The notes under the pieces are model-generated. The model made no database searches. It saw nothing but the letters and a program-made list of their open reading frames with translations, and had not been told where the DNA came from. A stretch of DNA of 13,746 bases from Desulforhopalus sp. Lineage in GTDB: Bacteria; Desulfobacterota; Desulfobulbia; Desulfobulbales; Desulfocapsaceae. A program made the position numbers and the translations under genes. Below are positions 7,226 through 13,746 of this stretch, one piece after another; position 1 is the first letter of the stretch; every line of letters begins with the position of its first letter. Where the stretch lies: contig JALNVI010000070.1 in assembly GCA_023231425.1 (NCBI GenBank), forward strand, positions 1 to 13,746, in the 5' to 3' direction.

Positions 7226-8020
7226 TTATTTATGATTCTGATTTAAAAACCCCAACAGGCCATTAAAGCTTACACCTTGAACAAAATCATCATAACCGGC
7301 ATCATGTAACCGCGTTGGTGACGCAAAGCATTGACTCCCTGATCCGTCTTTTTTTAGATTCACGTTAACACCATCGAAAGGGTTGCCATCACCATCCATG
7401 TCTTCAGCCCCTGTCGAAGCTAAATAGAACGCTGCGTTAGCTACCACATTGTTGAGACAATTTTCATCGCTGGTCGTGTACCCATCCCCGGTCACATAGA
7501 CTTGAGTCTTCTCCACCGTGGCAGACTCGGCATTGATGAGTGCCTGACGAAAATCATTAATATCCTGATAGGATGTACTGTCGATCGCATTGCCGGTACG
7601 CTCTTTGATCACTGCTAAATCAGCGTCATAAACGGGATTTGAATTACTCTTGCGATAGACACCATAAATTATATTTTGAGAAGTGTTGATGTTGCCTGTC
7701 GACAGGCCATTCGAAATGATTCCTAATGTAGCATAGGGAACAGCCCCGGTTCTGGCGGCGTTGTCGTCCTGACAATTCGTTGCCTCATAACCATCACCCG
7801 TGGTATCCGCGCAAGGCAAACGATGATGTGTCAGCGCAAAATTGAACAACGCCTGTTCCACCTGCTTTTGAAAAATTACCGCCACCATTCCTCTCTTAGT
7901 CTCGGCTGCCGGACGATAAATCGCCAGCCCCACCGCCGTAACCAGGCCAATCACTACCAGAGCAATCGACAGCTCCACCAGGGTAAAGCCATCAGTTTGG
8001 CCATGCCTGACCAGTCTCAT
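7226..8020 (-). CDS. Prepilin-type protein with Cys-rich, DxDxDG-containing ectodomain (minor pilin candidate)
   Basis: Type IV pilin-like subunit of 264 residues. The class III leader is cleaved after Gly11 (GFTLVELS), with Glu16 as the conserved mature +5 glutamate. The hydrophobic N-terminal helix runs to about residue 35. The globular domain has four cysteines (70, 83, 188, 231), enough for two disulfides, and two acidic loops resembling calcium sites: DTTGDG at 72-77 and DMDGDGNPFDG at 207-217. The first sits in an LPCADTTGDG context seen in some proteobacterial minor pilins. It has little resemblance to the two upstream pilins beyond the N-terminal helix, so a tip or priming role is more likely than a major subunit. 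The ATG overlaps the TGA of the preceding gene (ATGA); no good ribosome-binding site is visible, suggesting translational coupling. Confidence 0.9.
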   Translation of the reverse strand: MRLVRHGQTDGFTLVELSIALVVIGLVTAVGLAIYRPAAETKRGMVAVIFQKQVEQALFNFALTHHRLPCADTTGDGYEATNCQDDNAARTGAVPYATLGIISNGLSTGNINTSQNIIYGVYRKSNSNPVYDADLAVIKERTGNAIDSTSYQDINDFRQALINAESATVEKTQVYVTGDGYTTSDENCLNNVVANAAFYLASTGAEDMDGDGNPFDGVNVNLKKDGSGSQCFASPTRLHDAGYDDFVQGVSFNGLLGFLNQNHK

Positions 8021-8703
8021 TGCTCAGGAGTCGACGGCATATTAAAATTTATCGGAAGCATCTTCGTTTGCAATTCCAGTAACTTTTGAGTATCGCTCTT
8101 CAATTTGGCAATATTCAATTGGTCTTGCGGCTTGTTAGCTTCCTCTTGAATTTCTATGCTCAAAGCCTGAATCTTCCCGGTTACAGCCAGATTTTGACGA
8201 AGAGCATCAATATCTACCCCGCCAGTCAGGCCCGTTTTGTCCTTGATCTGTCCCAATTCATTCAATAAAACATCCAGTTTCTGGATATCTATTGTCCCAG
8301 GGGGTTGCTGCACCATTTGCAGCAGGCTGCTCTGTATTTGCTTGAGTTTTTTCTGCAGTTCAGAGATCTGCCCCTCTCTTCCTTTCGGTTGCGGGGGAAT
8401 CGAGAGAGGCGGGGCAGGTTGAACAACTGGCAGCACTGAAGAAGGAGAAAGAGCCTGCACCGAAGGTGTTGAAGAAGGACCAGTCGTAATTTTCCGGAGA
8501 GGTGATGCAACGACCGGGCTCTGTCTCGACAAATCCTCAGGCGAAGAGCTGGTGGATTCTGGAAGTCTGTCAAATTCTGCAAGAGGAGCCTCAGAACGCA
8601 GTCCCATGGACATAAGGAGGTAATAAGCGCCCACTGTAATACACAAGACACCCAGGCCCCACACAATCAATTTCGTTATTTGTTTCATCAAACTCATCCC
8701 CAT
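8017..8703 (-). CDS. Single-span inner-membrane protein with Pro-rich linker and coiled coil, unknown function
   Basis: I do not recognise this 228-residue protein. It has a short cytoplasmic N-terminus and one membrane span at about 11-32. A Pro/Ser-rich stretch (~47-106, including PPLSIPPQPKG) follows, and then a largely helical, Gln/Leu/Lys-rich region with coiled-coil character (~108-218, for example ISELQKKLKQIQSSLLQMVQ). There is no cysteine after the membrane span. It lies between the PilP-like gene and a prepilin gene and is coupled to the latter by ATGA, so a structural role in the periplasmic alignment complex is a reasonable guess. I know of no counterpart at this place in Vibrio MSHA loci. 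Start is uncertain among Met1 (8703), Met3 (8697) and Met6 (8688); a GGGG eight bases before Met6 favours the last. Confidence 0.8.
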   Translation of the reverse strand: MGMSLMKQITKLIVWGLGVLCITVGAYYLLMSMGLRSEAPLAEFDRLPESTSSSPEDLSRQSPVVASPLRKITTGPSSTPSVQALSPSSVLPVVQPAPPLSIPPQPKGREGQISELQKKLKQIQSSLLQMVQQPPGTIDIQKLDVLLNELGQIKDKTGLTGGVDIDALRQNLAVTGKIQALSIEIQEEANKPQDQLNIAKLKSDTQKLLELQTKMLPINFNMPSTPEQ

Positions 8704-8708
8704 TCTTT

Positions 8709-9257
8709 TTACGGTAAATCATGCTTCATTCCGGCCTGTATTGATATTGGCATGGATTTCGGGACCACTGCTGTTTGCAGGACGCCACTTTTTTTGATTA
8801 AAACCTTCCCCTGACTTATCTTGACCACCTTGCTGTTATCAGGGAGCAAATCGCCCTCACGGACAAAATAGCCATCCACCACGGCGTAACGATCTATCGA
8901 TGATATAAAAACCATCCTGGTTTGGTATTTATGTAACGAGACATTAGGATTTCGTGCTTTCGAGATCTCTGGAGTTACCCTTTCCTGGCTGACAGCCTTC
9001 TGAGGCGGAATATCGATAAGATTAGCATAATCCCTTTCGGTATCACGAAAAGCAAGCAGGCTGTCTACCTGCCGGGAGGAGATCTGTACATTTTCTAACT
9101 CGGCAGGTGACACCTCAACCTGTGAAATCAAGGTGACTAAATCCTTATCTCGATCCTGCATCAAAGCTGATGCAGGTTTTAAGCGACCAGCGGTTATCAA
9201 GACAGACGCCACGGACAACAAGGAAATCAATAGTAAAAGAAAGCCTCTATATTTCAT
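8709..9257 (-). CDS. PilP/MshK/GspC-like periplasmic alignment protein
   Basis: Probable link between the inner-membrane PilMNO-type complex and the secretin. An N-terminal hydrophobic segment (LLLLISLLSVASVLITAG) acts as anchor or signal. It is followed by a polar spacer and then a small beta-rich C-terminal domain. That domain contains IDRYAVVDGYFVREGDLLPD and then VVKISQGKVLIKKSG, the pattern of the PilP/GspC homology region (a short strand, V-x-x-G, EGD, then V-x-x-I-x-x-x-x-V). No lipobox is present, unlike canonical PilP. The frame extends to an ATG at 9269, but the ATG at 9257 is preferred because GGAG stands exactly six bases before it; this gives 182 residues and an 11-base overlap with the PilMN-like gene. 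Assignment rests on size, the C-terminal pattern and gene order. Confidence 0.8.
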   Translation of the reverse strand: MKYRGFLLLLISLLSVASVLITAGRLKPASALMQDRDKDLVTLISQVEVSPAELENVQISSRQVDSLLAFRDTERDYANLIDIPPQKAVSQERVTPEISKARNPNVSLHKYQTRMVFISSIDRYAVVDGYFVREGDLLPDNSKVVKISQGKVLIKKSGVLQTAVVPKSMPISIQAGMKHDLP

Positions 9258-10614
9258 GTTGTGCTCCATTCAGCGTCAAGACAATCTGAAAGAGGTTGCT
9301 TCTGTCTTTTGCCAGCAGCCCCTTGTCGCGGACGTTATATCCCCGAGCACGCAGTCCCGAGATAAAAAAATCAACGTCATTGTTAACGGCTTGCAGATCT
9401 TTATCAATCTGTCCGTCAATAATGATTTGTGAATTTTCTTGATCAGGAACCAGGGTAATTCCCGACACCTTTATCGCTGCAGGAGTTGCCGTGCGGATAT
9501 CTCCAATAATCTCCGGCAGGGACGGCAATAAAAGCGTTTTATGAAGATGAGATACAAAGGAAAACTCCGTTTGTTCCTCGCTGGCCTGCAAGTGCTGTTG
9601 TTTCCTTGCGACTTGCTCTGATATGCCTGCTATTTCATCAACGTTGATCTGCTGACGAAAATGGGCTGCCTGCTGTTCGTTTTGTCGCGCCGCATCCTGC
9701 CAATAATGGCTGGCGGCAAACAGGGCACAAGAAAGTCCCAAAACGAGTGCCGCAGCCCAGGGCATCAGCCGCTCGGACAAGTAGAGAATCTTACTGCTGC
9801 CACCACTCACCTGGTCACTGGCCCGGGCATGATCCAGCAAGGCAGGCAGGGAGGTCTGAAAACTCTTGCCCTTCAATATCAGGCGGTATTCCTCGGACTG
9901 TTGCACGGGAATTTCCAGAATATCCTGCAGCTTATTCGCCAGGCCCTGTCCCTGAGTTGTTCCTTCCGGATCCCATGAAAACCATCTGATTTCCGGCAGG
10001 GACGGTTTCATGGCACTGGTGACCTTCTGAATTTCACTCGCCAGATAATGCAGTGCACGCTCCCAGTCATCGGGCTCCGGGCCTGATGAGGTGACGCTGA
10101 TACAGCTGATCGGGCTGCCTTTGCTGAGCAGTAATACATCAAAATTCAGTCCATACTGCAAAAGGACAGCAACGTTTTGACATGACGTCGACAGCGCATA
10201 ACGATAAAGTACAGACAGCATCGGGATCAACAGGCAATGGTCTTTCTGCCGGGCCGCCATGGTCCAATAGCTGGAAAAACATTCTGTAGCTACCGCCGTA
10301 TACAAAACGCTGGTTGTCTTTGCCGTTGTTCTGGCCGCTATAAGCAAGACCTTGCTAACTCCATCTGTGTCACCACGGTCCCGCAATTTTTTTTCAAGAA
10401 TCGGGGCGGCATAGCGCTTTTCCGAGGCCACGGATTCAACGTGTTTAAACGCCCTCTCAAAATCAGTGAAGATCCATTTTGGTCCGTCAGCATCATTAAT
10501 ATTCTCAAGTGCAACTAAATGGCCTCCATTTAACGCCCAGTGTTTGCCCTCAAGGTCAATAATCGCGGTGCTTCCTAATGGCAGAGCTTTTATATTCGAC
10601 AATGGCGGGCTCAT
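9247..10614 (-). CDS. PilM-PilN fusion-like assembly protein (MshI/GspL-type)
   Basis: Bitopic protein of 455 residues with the GspL/MshI layout. A large cytoplasmic domain (~1-280) is probably of the PilM-type actin-like fold. One membrane span lies at about 284-302, and a periplasmic PilN-like domain follows (~303-455). The periplasmic part has a coiled coil (~303-350) and then an alpha/beta segment, from IKVSGITLVPDQENSQIIID to GLRARGYNVRD, typical of PilN (a predicted ferredoxin-like fold). In related systems this protein contacts the assembly ATPase inside the cell and PilO outside. The N-terminal domain is too diverged for me to point to nucleotide-binding residues with confidence. The ATG overlaps the stop of the PilO-like gene (ATGA). 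Gene order here is O, MN, P, not the usual MN, O, P. Confidence 0.82.
   Translation of the reverse strand: MSPPLSNIKALPLGSTAIIDLEGKHWALNGGHLVALENINDADGPKWIFTDFERAFKHVESVASEKRYAAPILEKKLRDRGDTDGVSKVLLIAARTTAKTTSVLYTAVATECFSSYWTMAARQKDHCLLIPMLSVLYRYALSTSCQNVAVLLQYGLNFDVLLLSKGSPISCISVTSSGPEPDDWERALHYLASEIQKVTSAMKPSLPEIRWFSWDPEGTTQGQGLANKLQDILEIPVQQSEEYRLILKGKSFQTSLPALLDHARASDQVSGGSSKILYLSERLMPWAAALVLGLSCALFAASHYWQDAARQNEQQAAHFRQQINVDEIAGISEQVARKQQHLQASEEQTEFSFVSHLHKTLLLPSLPEIIGDIRTATPAAIKVSGITLVPDQENSQIIIDGQIDKDLQAVNNDVDFFISGLRARGYNVRDKGLLAKDRSNLFQIVLTLNGAQHEI
9264..9267 (-). promoter_or_regulatory. Shine-Dalgarno GGAG deciding the PilP-like start
   Basis: GGAG on the minus strand, six bases before the ATG at 9257-9255. 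It lies in the final codons of the upstream gene and overlaps the alternative ATG at 9269-9267, making the downstream start the better one. Confidence 0.6.
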
Positions 10615-11111
10615 GGTTGTTGTCTCCGCATAAAATATTCCCCTTTCACGGTCAAACCCAAACGGTCGCCACTCCCGTCACGCCAAAAAAAGATATCACC
10701 TCCAGGTTGCAGAGCATGCAAATTAAAGGCTGACGGGGCAAAGAAATAACCTTTCTTATTGGCCATACTGGTAAGATATGCCTGTATCTGCTGACGGGGT
10801 AGCTCGGCATTTTCGATGCTCAGGCTTCGGACGTTCCAGTTTGTTTCGAGAAAATCTGCACGAACAATCCGATCCTGTAACGTTTGTTTCTGTTGTTGCC
10901 AGGACTGATATTTGGCAAAAACAATCCGCAATTGTTCAAAGGATTGTGAACGTTGACGGGCATGCTTTAATTCCTGCTGTGCCGCCTGCAAAGCATGCCA
11001 GCTTGAAGAGGCATCCCATGCCGCCCACCAAAGCATCACAGCGACACACAAAGTGGCCACCATGATGAATGAACGCTGCCCCTGTCCATATGTCCTCTCT
11101 TTGTCACTCAT
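10611..11111 (-). CDS. PilO/MshJ/GspM-like inner-membrane assembly protein
   Basis: Small bitopic protein of 166 residues: one membrane span near 14-32 (SFIMVATLCVAVMLWWAAW), a Gln-rich coiled coil (~34-82), and a compact C-terminal domain (~88-162). This is the plan of PilO and GspM, which pair with PilN or GspL through coiled coils and ferredoxin-like domains. Sequence identity to any member is not obvious to the eye, so the call rests on size, topology and its place beside the PilMN-like gene. The start is one base past the stop of the second large pilin, so it is almost certainly co-translated with the pilins. A GGA about nine bases upstream is the only visible ribosome-binding sequence. 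Confidence 0.75.
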   Translation of the reverse strand: MSDKERTYGQGQRSFIMVATLCVAVMLWWAAWDASSSWHALQAAQQELKHARQRSQSFEQLRIVFAKYQSWQQQKQTLQDRIVRADFLETNWNVRSLSIENAELPRQQIQAYLTSMANKKGYFFAPSAFNLHALQPGGDIFFWRDGSGDRLGLTVKGEYFMRRQQP

Positions 11112-11112
11112 A

Positions 11113-11958
11113 TTACTGATCCATTACCCAGTGTGCTGTGAGCAACTGCACCCGATTTTCATCCTTATTTTCACCTTTATTCGCATTCGTCGTGCCAATA
11201 TTGGTCGGCGTTTTGCCGTCCTGGGCAAAAGTATTCTCTGACTCCCACTGGTGTCCAGGCACCTGGCTGCTCGGTTCACTCGTATTCAATGCATTATTCT
11301 GTTGTCTGAATCTTCCTTCCAGCGCGTCTGGCTTACCATCGACCAACTGGTCTAAATTCCGGGCCAGATCGGGTGTCAACCCACGAAGTACCATCACATT
11401 GCCGGCCCCGCTGATTGTCTTGTCGGTATTCCATTGAAAACAAATCTGTAACTCTACCGGGTTGCCATTACTGTCGAGATAGAGATATCGATCTTCCTGG
11501 CCCTCGGCGCGCCCTGGCGGCATCCTCAGACCAATATTATCCATCAAATCGTGCAGATTCTGGGTTGCCAGTGACGCATCGCCAGCGCCCACACTGTTGG
11601 CAACATACCCCTGACCATGACAAATTCGTTTCCCTGTGTTGGAATAATTGACAGGAACCCCCGCCTTGGCACCACTCAAATTATTCAGTACGGCTTCTGA
11701 ACCGTTTATCATGTAGGTAGGAGCCTCCTGTCGGTCGCCCAGCACCACCCCGGTTCGCTGATAATAAAGGTCATAATCCTGTTTCCAGGCAGCAGCAAAC
11801 TTCTGGTATACTTTCTGATATTCTGCATCCCGTTGCAGGTCCTTGCCGACAGACATTGCCCCAATGATCAGCCCAATTATCACAAGGACAATGGCCATCT
11901 CAATCAGGGTAAATCCCTGTTGTTGCCGCAACCTGTTGCATCTCCATGTTGATTTCAT
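11113..11958 (-). CDS. Prepilin-type protein, large paralog 2 (281 aa)
   Basis: Type IV pilin subunit candidate. The leader is cleaved after Gly15 (GFTLIEMA) with Glu20 as the +5 glutamate, followed by a classical hydrophobic N-terminal helix to about residue 38. The ectodomain shares long identical blocks with the upstream pilin: KDLQRDAEY, YQRTGVVLGD, RMPPGRAEG-EDRY, YLDSNGNP, QICFQWN, GNVMVL-GLTPDLAR and VDGKPDA-EG-FRQQ. Mature cysteines are at 113 and 173, at positions matching the two in the paralog, so one disulfide is likely; Cys7 is in the leader. It is longer than most major pilins (about 150-170 residues). GGAG lies eight bases before the ATG. The C-terminus differs from the paralog by a Thr/Asn/Lys-rich insertion around 245-268, the likely exposed variable region. 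Confidence 0.93.
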   Translation of the reverse strand: MKSTWRCNRLRQQQGFTLIEMAIVLVIIGLIIGAMSVGKDLQRDAEYQKVYQKFAAAWKQDYDLYYQRTGVVLGDRQEAPTYMINGSEAVLNNLSGAKAGVPVNYSNTGKRICHGQGYVANSVGAGDASLATQNLHDLMDNIGLRMPPGRAEGQEDRYLYLDSNGNPVELQICFQWNTDKTISGAGNVMVLRGLTPDLARNLDQLVDGKPDALEGRFRQQNNALNTSEPSSQVPGHQWESENTFAQDGKTPTNIGTTNANKGENKDENRVQLLTAHWVMDQ

Positions 11959-11984
11959 TCATTTATCTCCAGAATTAACCTGTT

Positions 11985-12117
11985 GGGGACCTTGGATAAC
12001 CTTGTATTTCGTTCATATTCGAGGCACAGGAGGCAATTTATCGCAGGCATAACTTTGAAATCCCGAGGATAAATTTTTAACTGTACCCAGAAAGAGGGAC
12101 GATTATTCGATGTTCCC
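11985..12117 (-). repeat. Intergenic repeat, copy B (133 bp), between the two large pilin genes
   Basis: Shorter counterpart of the element at 6990-7224, read here on the minus strand: first arm 12117-12063, second arm 12051-11985, only 11 bases between them. It starts on the last base of the TAG stop of the first pilin and ends 26 bases before the start of the second. Its ends also form an imperfect inverted repeat: GGGAACATCGAAT, and GGGGACCTTGGAT read inward. In a transcript it would lie between the two pilin cistrons, where it could affect their relative expression. Confidence 0.75.
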
Positions 12118-12899
12118 TATTGATTCATCTTGTAAATCGCGACTACAGTTTTGATCTGGTCTTCATCTTGATTAGCGCCCGGCCCTGTAGAACTATAGGC
12201 CTGTGTGTTATCAGCATCCCATTCGACACCTGGGCCTCCCGGAGTTCCATTCGCCACATCTTGTTGTCTGAATAATCCCTCACGGGCATCGGGCTTGCCA
12301 TCAACTGACTGGTCCAGAGAGCGGGCCAGATCCGGAGTTAAACCTGTAAGAACCATCACATTCCCCGACCCTTCAGGATTTCCTGGATTGTTCCACTGAA
12401 AACAAATCTGAACCTCCTGAGGGTTGCCATTTGAGTCAAGGTAGACGTACCGATCTTCGCTCCCCTCTGCCCGGCCCGGAGGCATCCGGATACCAAGTTG
12501 ATCCATCAAGTTATGCAGGGAAGGATCAGTGCCGCTGGAGCCACGGGTCATATCCGGTCCTGGCGCCGTCTGGCAGATCGCATCTGGCGCGGTTACAGCA
12601 GTCATATTGCCCCCCGAAATGGGGTCCGCTGCTGTATACTTTGCACCATTGACCATTATACGTGGTTGTAATTGACTATCGCCCAGCACTACACCGGTAC
12701 GCTGATAAAAAGTATTGTAGGCCTGCACCCACTGGTCGACAAATTTCTGCTTAATTTTGTCGTATTCTGCGTCACGTTGCAAGTCTTTACCGATAGATAC
12801 TGCCCCCAAAATCAGGCCAATAATCACTAAAACAATGGACATCTCCACCAGGGTAAAACCTTGTTGCTTTTTTATTGCTCCCCAGAAATCATCTCTCAT
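12117..12899 (-). CDS. Prepilin-type protein, large paralog 1 (260 aa), first gene of the cluster
   Basis: Type IV pilin subunit candidate. The leader is cleaved after Gly14 (QQGFTLVEMS) with Glu19 as the +5 glutamate, and a hydrophobic helix follows to about residue 36. The ectodomain is clearly paralogous to the next gene, with shared blocks from KDLQRDAEY to VDGKPDA-EG-FRQQ. It has two cysteines (109, 166), probably a single disulfide framing the D-region, and an acidic loop LDSNGNP at 154-160 that could bind a metal. Being first in the cluster and having the best ribosome-binding site (AGGAG, seven bases before ATG), it is the likelier major subunit, though this is inference. The stop codon TAG takes its last G from the repeat element that follows. 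Confidence 0.93.
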   Translation of the reverse strand: MRDDFWGAIKKQQGFTLVEMSIVLVIIGLILGAVSIGKDLQRDAEYDKIKQKFVDQWVQAYNTFYQRTGVVLGDSQLQPRIMVNGAKYTAADPISGGNMTAVTAPDAICQTAPGPDMTRGSSGTDPSLHNLMDQLGIRMPPGRAEGSEDRYVYLDSNGNPQEVQICFQWNNPGNPEGSGNVMVLTGLTPDLARSLDQSVDGKPDAREGLFRQQDVANGTPGGPGVEWDADNTQAYSSTGPGANQDEDQIKTVVAIYKMNQ

Positions 12900-13075
12900 A
12901 TTTTTTCTCCTGATAATTGAATAAAAGGGGTGTGATTAAAAATCGGGTGAATTCCTTTAGTGTCCCTAATATTTACAATAACACCCTGATTTATATAACC
13001 ATATAAATTGTATCATTTTTCTTTGTTCAGCGCGCACCAAGGTCTTTTTTCCCTGCGCTTTTTACAGACCATTTT
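12900..13075 (-). promoter_or_regulatory. Leader region of the pilin operon
   Basis: AT-rich non-coding stretch between the transposase remnant and the first pilin gene, expected to hold the operon promoter. Visible are a strong ribosome-binding site AGGAG seven bases before the pilin ATG, and a perfect 7-bp inverted repeat at 12990-13007. I could not find a convincing -35/-10 pair or a GG-N10-GC sigma54 promoter. A TACAAT on the minus strand at about 13013-13008 is the best lone -10-like hexamer. Confidence 0.4.
12990..13007. repeat. Perfect inverted repeat upstream of the pilin operon, possible operator
   Basis: TTTATAT and ATATAAA arms of 7 bp around a 4-base centre, about 90-110 bases before the first pilin start. 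Its dyad symmetry is that of a small regulator site, but AT-rich palindromes arise easily by chance and no regulator is encoded nearby. Confidence 0.3.
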
Positions 13076-13490
13076 TCAGGAGTATTTTCCCCTTACGGGC
13101 TTCAAATCCATTGTTTCGTAAAATTTCTCAATAATTCTCAAACCTTGCCTGTCTTTGCAAGGTCTTCACGGAAATGCTCAATTGTTGTCGCATCTGGCAT
13201 TTTGCTGGTCGCATAACGTCCCAGAAAACGGGAAAATCTACCACGTATTTGAAACCCCAACGCGTCATTTGCCAGATTATAAAGCGATTGGAGGATAAAA
13301 ATTTTGAAGAGCAAGGCAGCATCAAAAACTTTCGGCCCTGCATTCTTCTTACGAGGGTGTTCCGAACCTCTTCGAGGATGGACCGGAATATCTTCCAATC
13401 CCCCGTTTTCTCCAGTTTGACCAGTGGATCGCCTGCTGTATCAATGCGGCTGAGGCATACATCGAAGCCAAAGAAACCAAGTCCTTTCAT
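13076..13490 (-). pseudogene. Frameshifted, truncated IS5-family transposase remnant
   Basis: N-terminal part of an IS5-family (DUF772-type) transposase broken across frames. It starts at the ATG at 13490 with AGGAG six bases upstream, giving IDTAGDPLVKLEKTGDWKIF and RSILEEV. After a frameshift near 13340-13370 the family text resumes in the next frame as KVFDAALLFKIFILQSLYNL, then FQIRGRFSRFLG and MPDATTIEHFREDLAKTGKV, up to a stop at 13138. A further shift gives IIEKFYETMDL before a stop at 13078-13076. The catalytic DDE region that should follow is absent. Both coding frames are therefore fragments of one dead gene, not separate proteins. The remnant marks the upstream boundary of the pilus cluster. 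Confidence 0.85.
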
Positions 13491-13639
13491 GATGTGCTCC
13501 TGGCAAGAAGGTTAATTTGACTGAAAAAAACCTTGTCGTGACCGCATCATATTGATTTTATGTATATCTTTATATCTTTGTCCACAAAAGATGGGTGAAA
13601 AACCACTTATTCGAGAAACACTCTAGTACATCATACATC
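13491..13639. other. Non-coding gap between two transposase remnants
   Basis: No gene is visible. The stretch is AT-rich and contains the ribosome-binding site of the dead IS5-type gene near its left edge. It probably also includes the end of the second insertion sequence: a CTAG at 13623-13626 close after that gene's stop would suit the TA target preference of IS630-type elements, but no matching terminal repeat can be confirmed inside the window. Confidence 0.3.
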
Positions 13640-13746
13640 TTAAAGTTTCGGGTATAAGCGCTTCAGTTTTATTCGCGCATCCTCAGTTTGAAATTGCCAG
13701 TCAACTTTAGATTGGCGATTATTTCTGTCAGTATTCCAGGCAGCCA
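13640..13746 (-). CDS. C-terminal fragment of a transposase (IS630-like), partial
   Basis: An open frame entering from the window edge encodes the last 34 residues of a transposase and ends in TAA at 13642-13640. The text includes AWNTDRNNRQSKVDWQF and EDARIKLKRLYPKL. I recall this C-terminal pattern (a W-N-x-x-R-N motif, then W-x-F-x-T-x-D-A-R-x-K-L-x-x-L-Y-P) from IS630-type DDE transposases. Family naming is from memory and moderate in confidence; that it is a transposase tail is more secure. Whether the full element is intact cannot be seen. Confidence 0.65.
   Translation of the reverse strand, partial: AAWNTDRNNRQSKVDWQFQTEDARIKLKRLYPKL

Noticed and set aside
931..12899. Type II secretion system as the identity of the cluster
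   Set aside because: The cluster has GspA-, GspB-, GspE-, GspF- and GspL-shaped proteins, but it lacks a recognisable GspG/H/I/J/K pseudopilin set. The MshEN ATPase, MshL-like secretin and gene order agree better with MSHA-type pili.
12900..13075. Sigma54 promoter upstream of the pilin operon, as in many pilA genes
   Set aside because: No GG-N10-GC pair with the usual TGGCAC/TTGCA context could be found on the minus strand.
13128..13490. The 120-residue open frame as an intact hypothetical protein
   Set aside because: Only its first part matches the IS5 transposase pattern; the rest is out of frame, with the family sequence continuing in the next frame.
1..13746. CRISPR arrays, tRNA or rRNA genes
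   Set aside because: No regularly spaced short direct repeats and no recognisable tRNA or rRNA segments were seen.

Overview
The window is a minus-strand gene cluster for a type IVa pilus of the MSHA kind. It runs almost unbroken from about 12.9 kb down to the left edge, with degenerate insertion-sequence remains at the right end. Two membranes are implied by a lipoprotein secretin, PilO/PilP-type alignment proteins and a peptidoglycan-binding ATPase, so the host is a Gram-negative (diderm) bacterium. By eye the base composition is close to balanced. A Gammaproteobacterium or a member of the Desulfobacterota would fit, but nothing here fixes the taxon.

Layout in the direction of transcription (right to left). 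At 13640-13746 is the C-terminal tail of a transposase (IS630-like), followed at 13076-13490 by a frameshifted IS5-family transposase. The region 12900-13075 is non-coding and leads into two tandem paralogous prepilins of 260 and 281 residues (12117-12899 and 11113-11958). These are followed by a PilO/MshJ-like protein, a PilM-PilN/MshI-like (GspL-shaped) protein, a PilP/MshK-like protein, an unrecognised single-span Pro-rich coiled-coil protein, and a third, Cys-rich prepilin. After a 293-bp intergenic region come a lipoprotein secretin (MshL/PilQ-like), a GspB/MshN-like TPR protein, a GspA/MshM-like AAA ATPase with a peptidoglycan-binding domain, a MshE/PilB/GspE-like assembly ATPase, and the first 311 residues of a GspF/MshG/PilC-like platform protein cut off by the window edge. 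Most neighbouring genes overlap or are separated by only a few bases (several ATGA junctions), so they appear translationally coupled.

How it works together (inference from family knowledge). The three prepilins are polymerised by the ATPase and platform protein. The PilO, PilMN and PilP analogues connect the inner-membrane motor to the secretin pore, and the GspA/GspB-like pair helps the secretin pass the cell wall. The N-terminus of the assembly ATPase carries two clear 24-residue MshEN motifs, so pilus extension is probably controlled by cyclic di-GMP. No prepilin peptidase or retraction ATPase lies in the window.

The most unusual signal is non-coding. A repeat with imperfect terminal inverted repeats occurs twice, in opposite orientations, at 6990-7224 and 11985-12117. 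Each copy abuts the stop codon of a different pilin gene. The longer copy has an extra 113-bp block with a hairpin, and it contains a good promoter candidate reading into the secretin operon.
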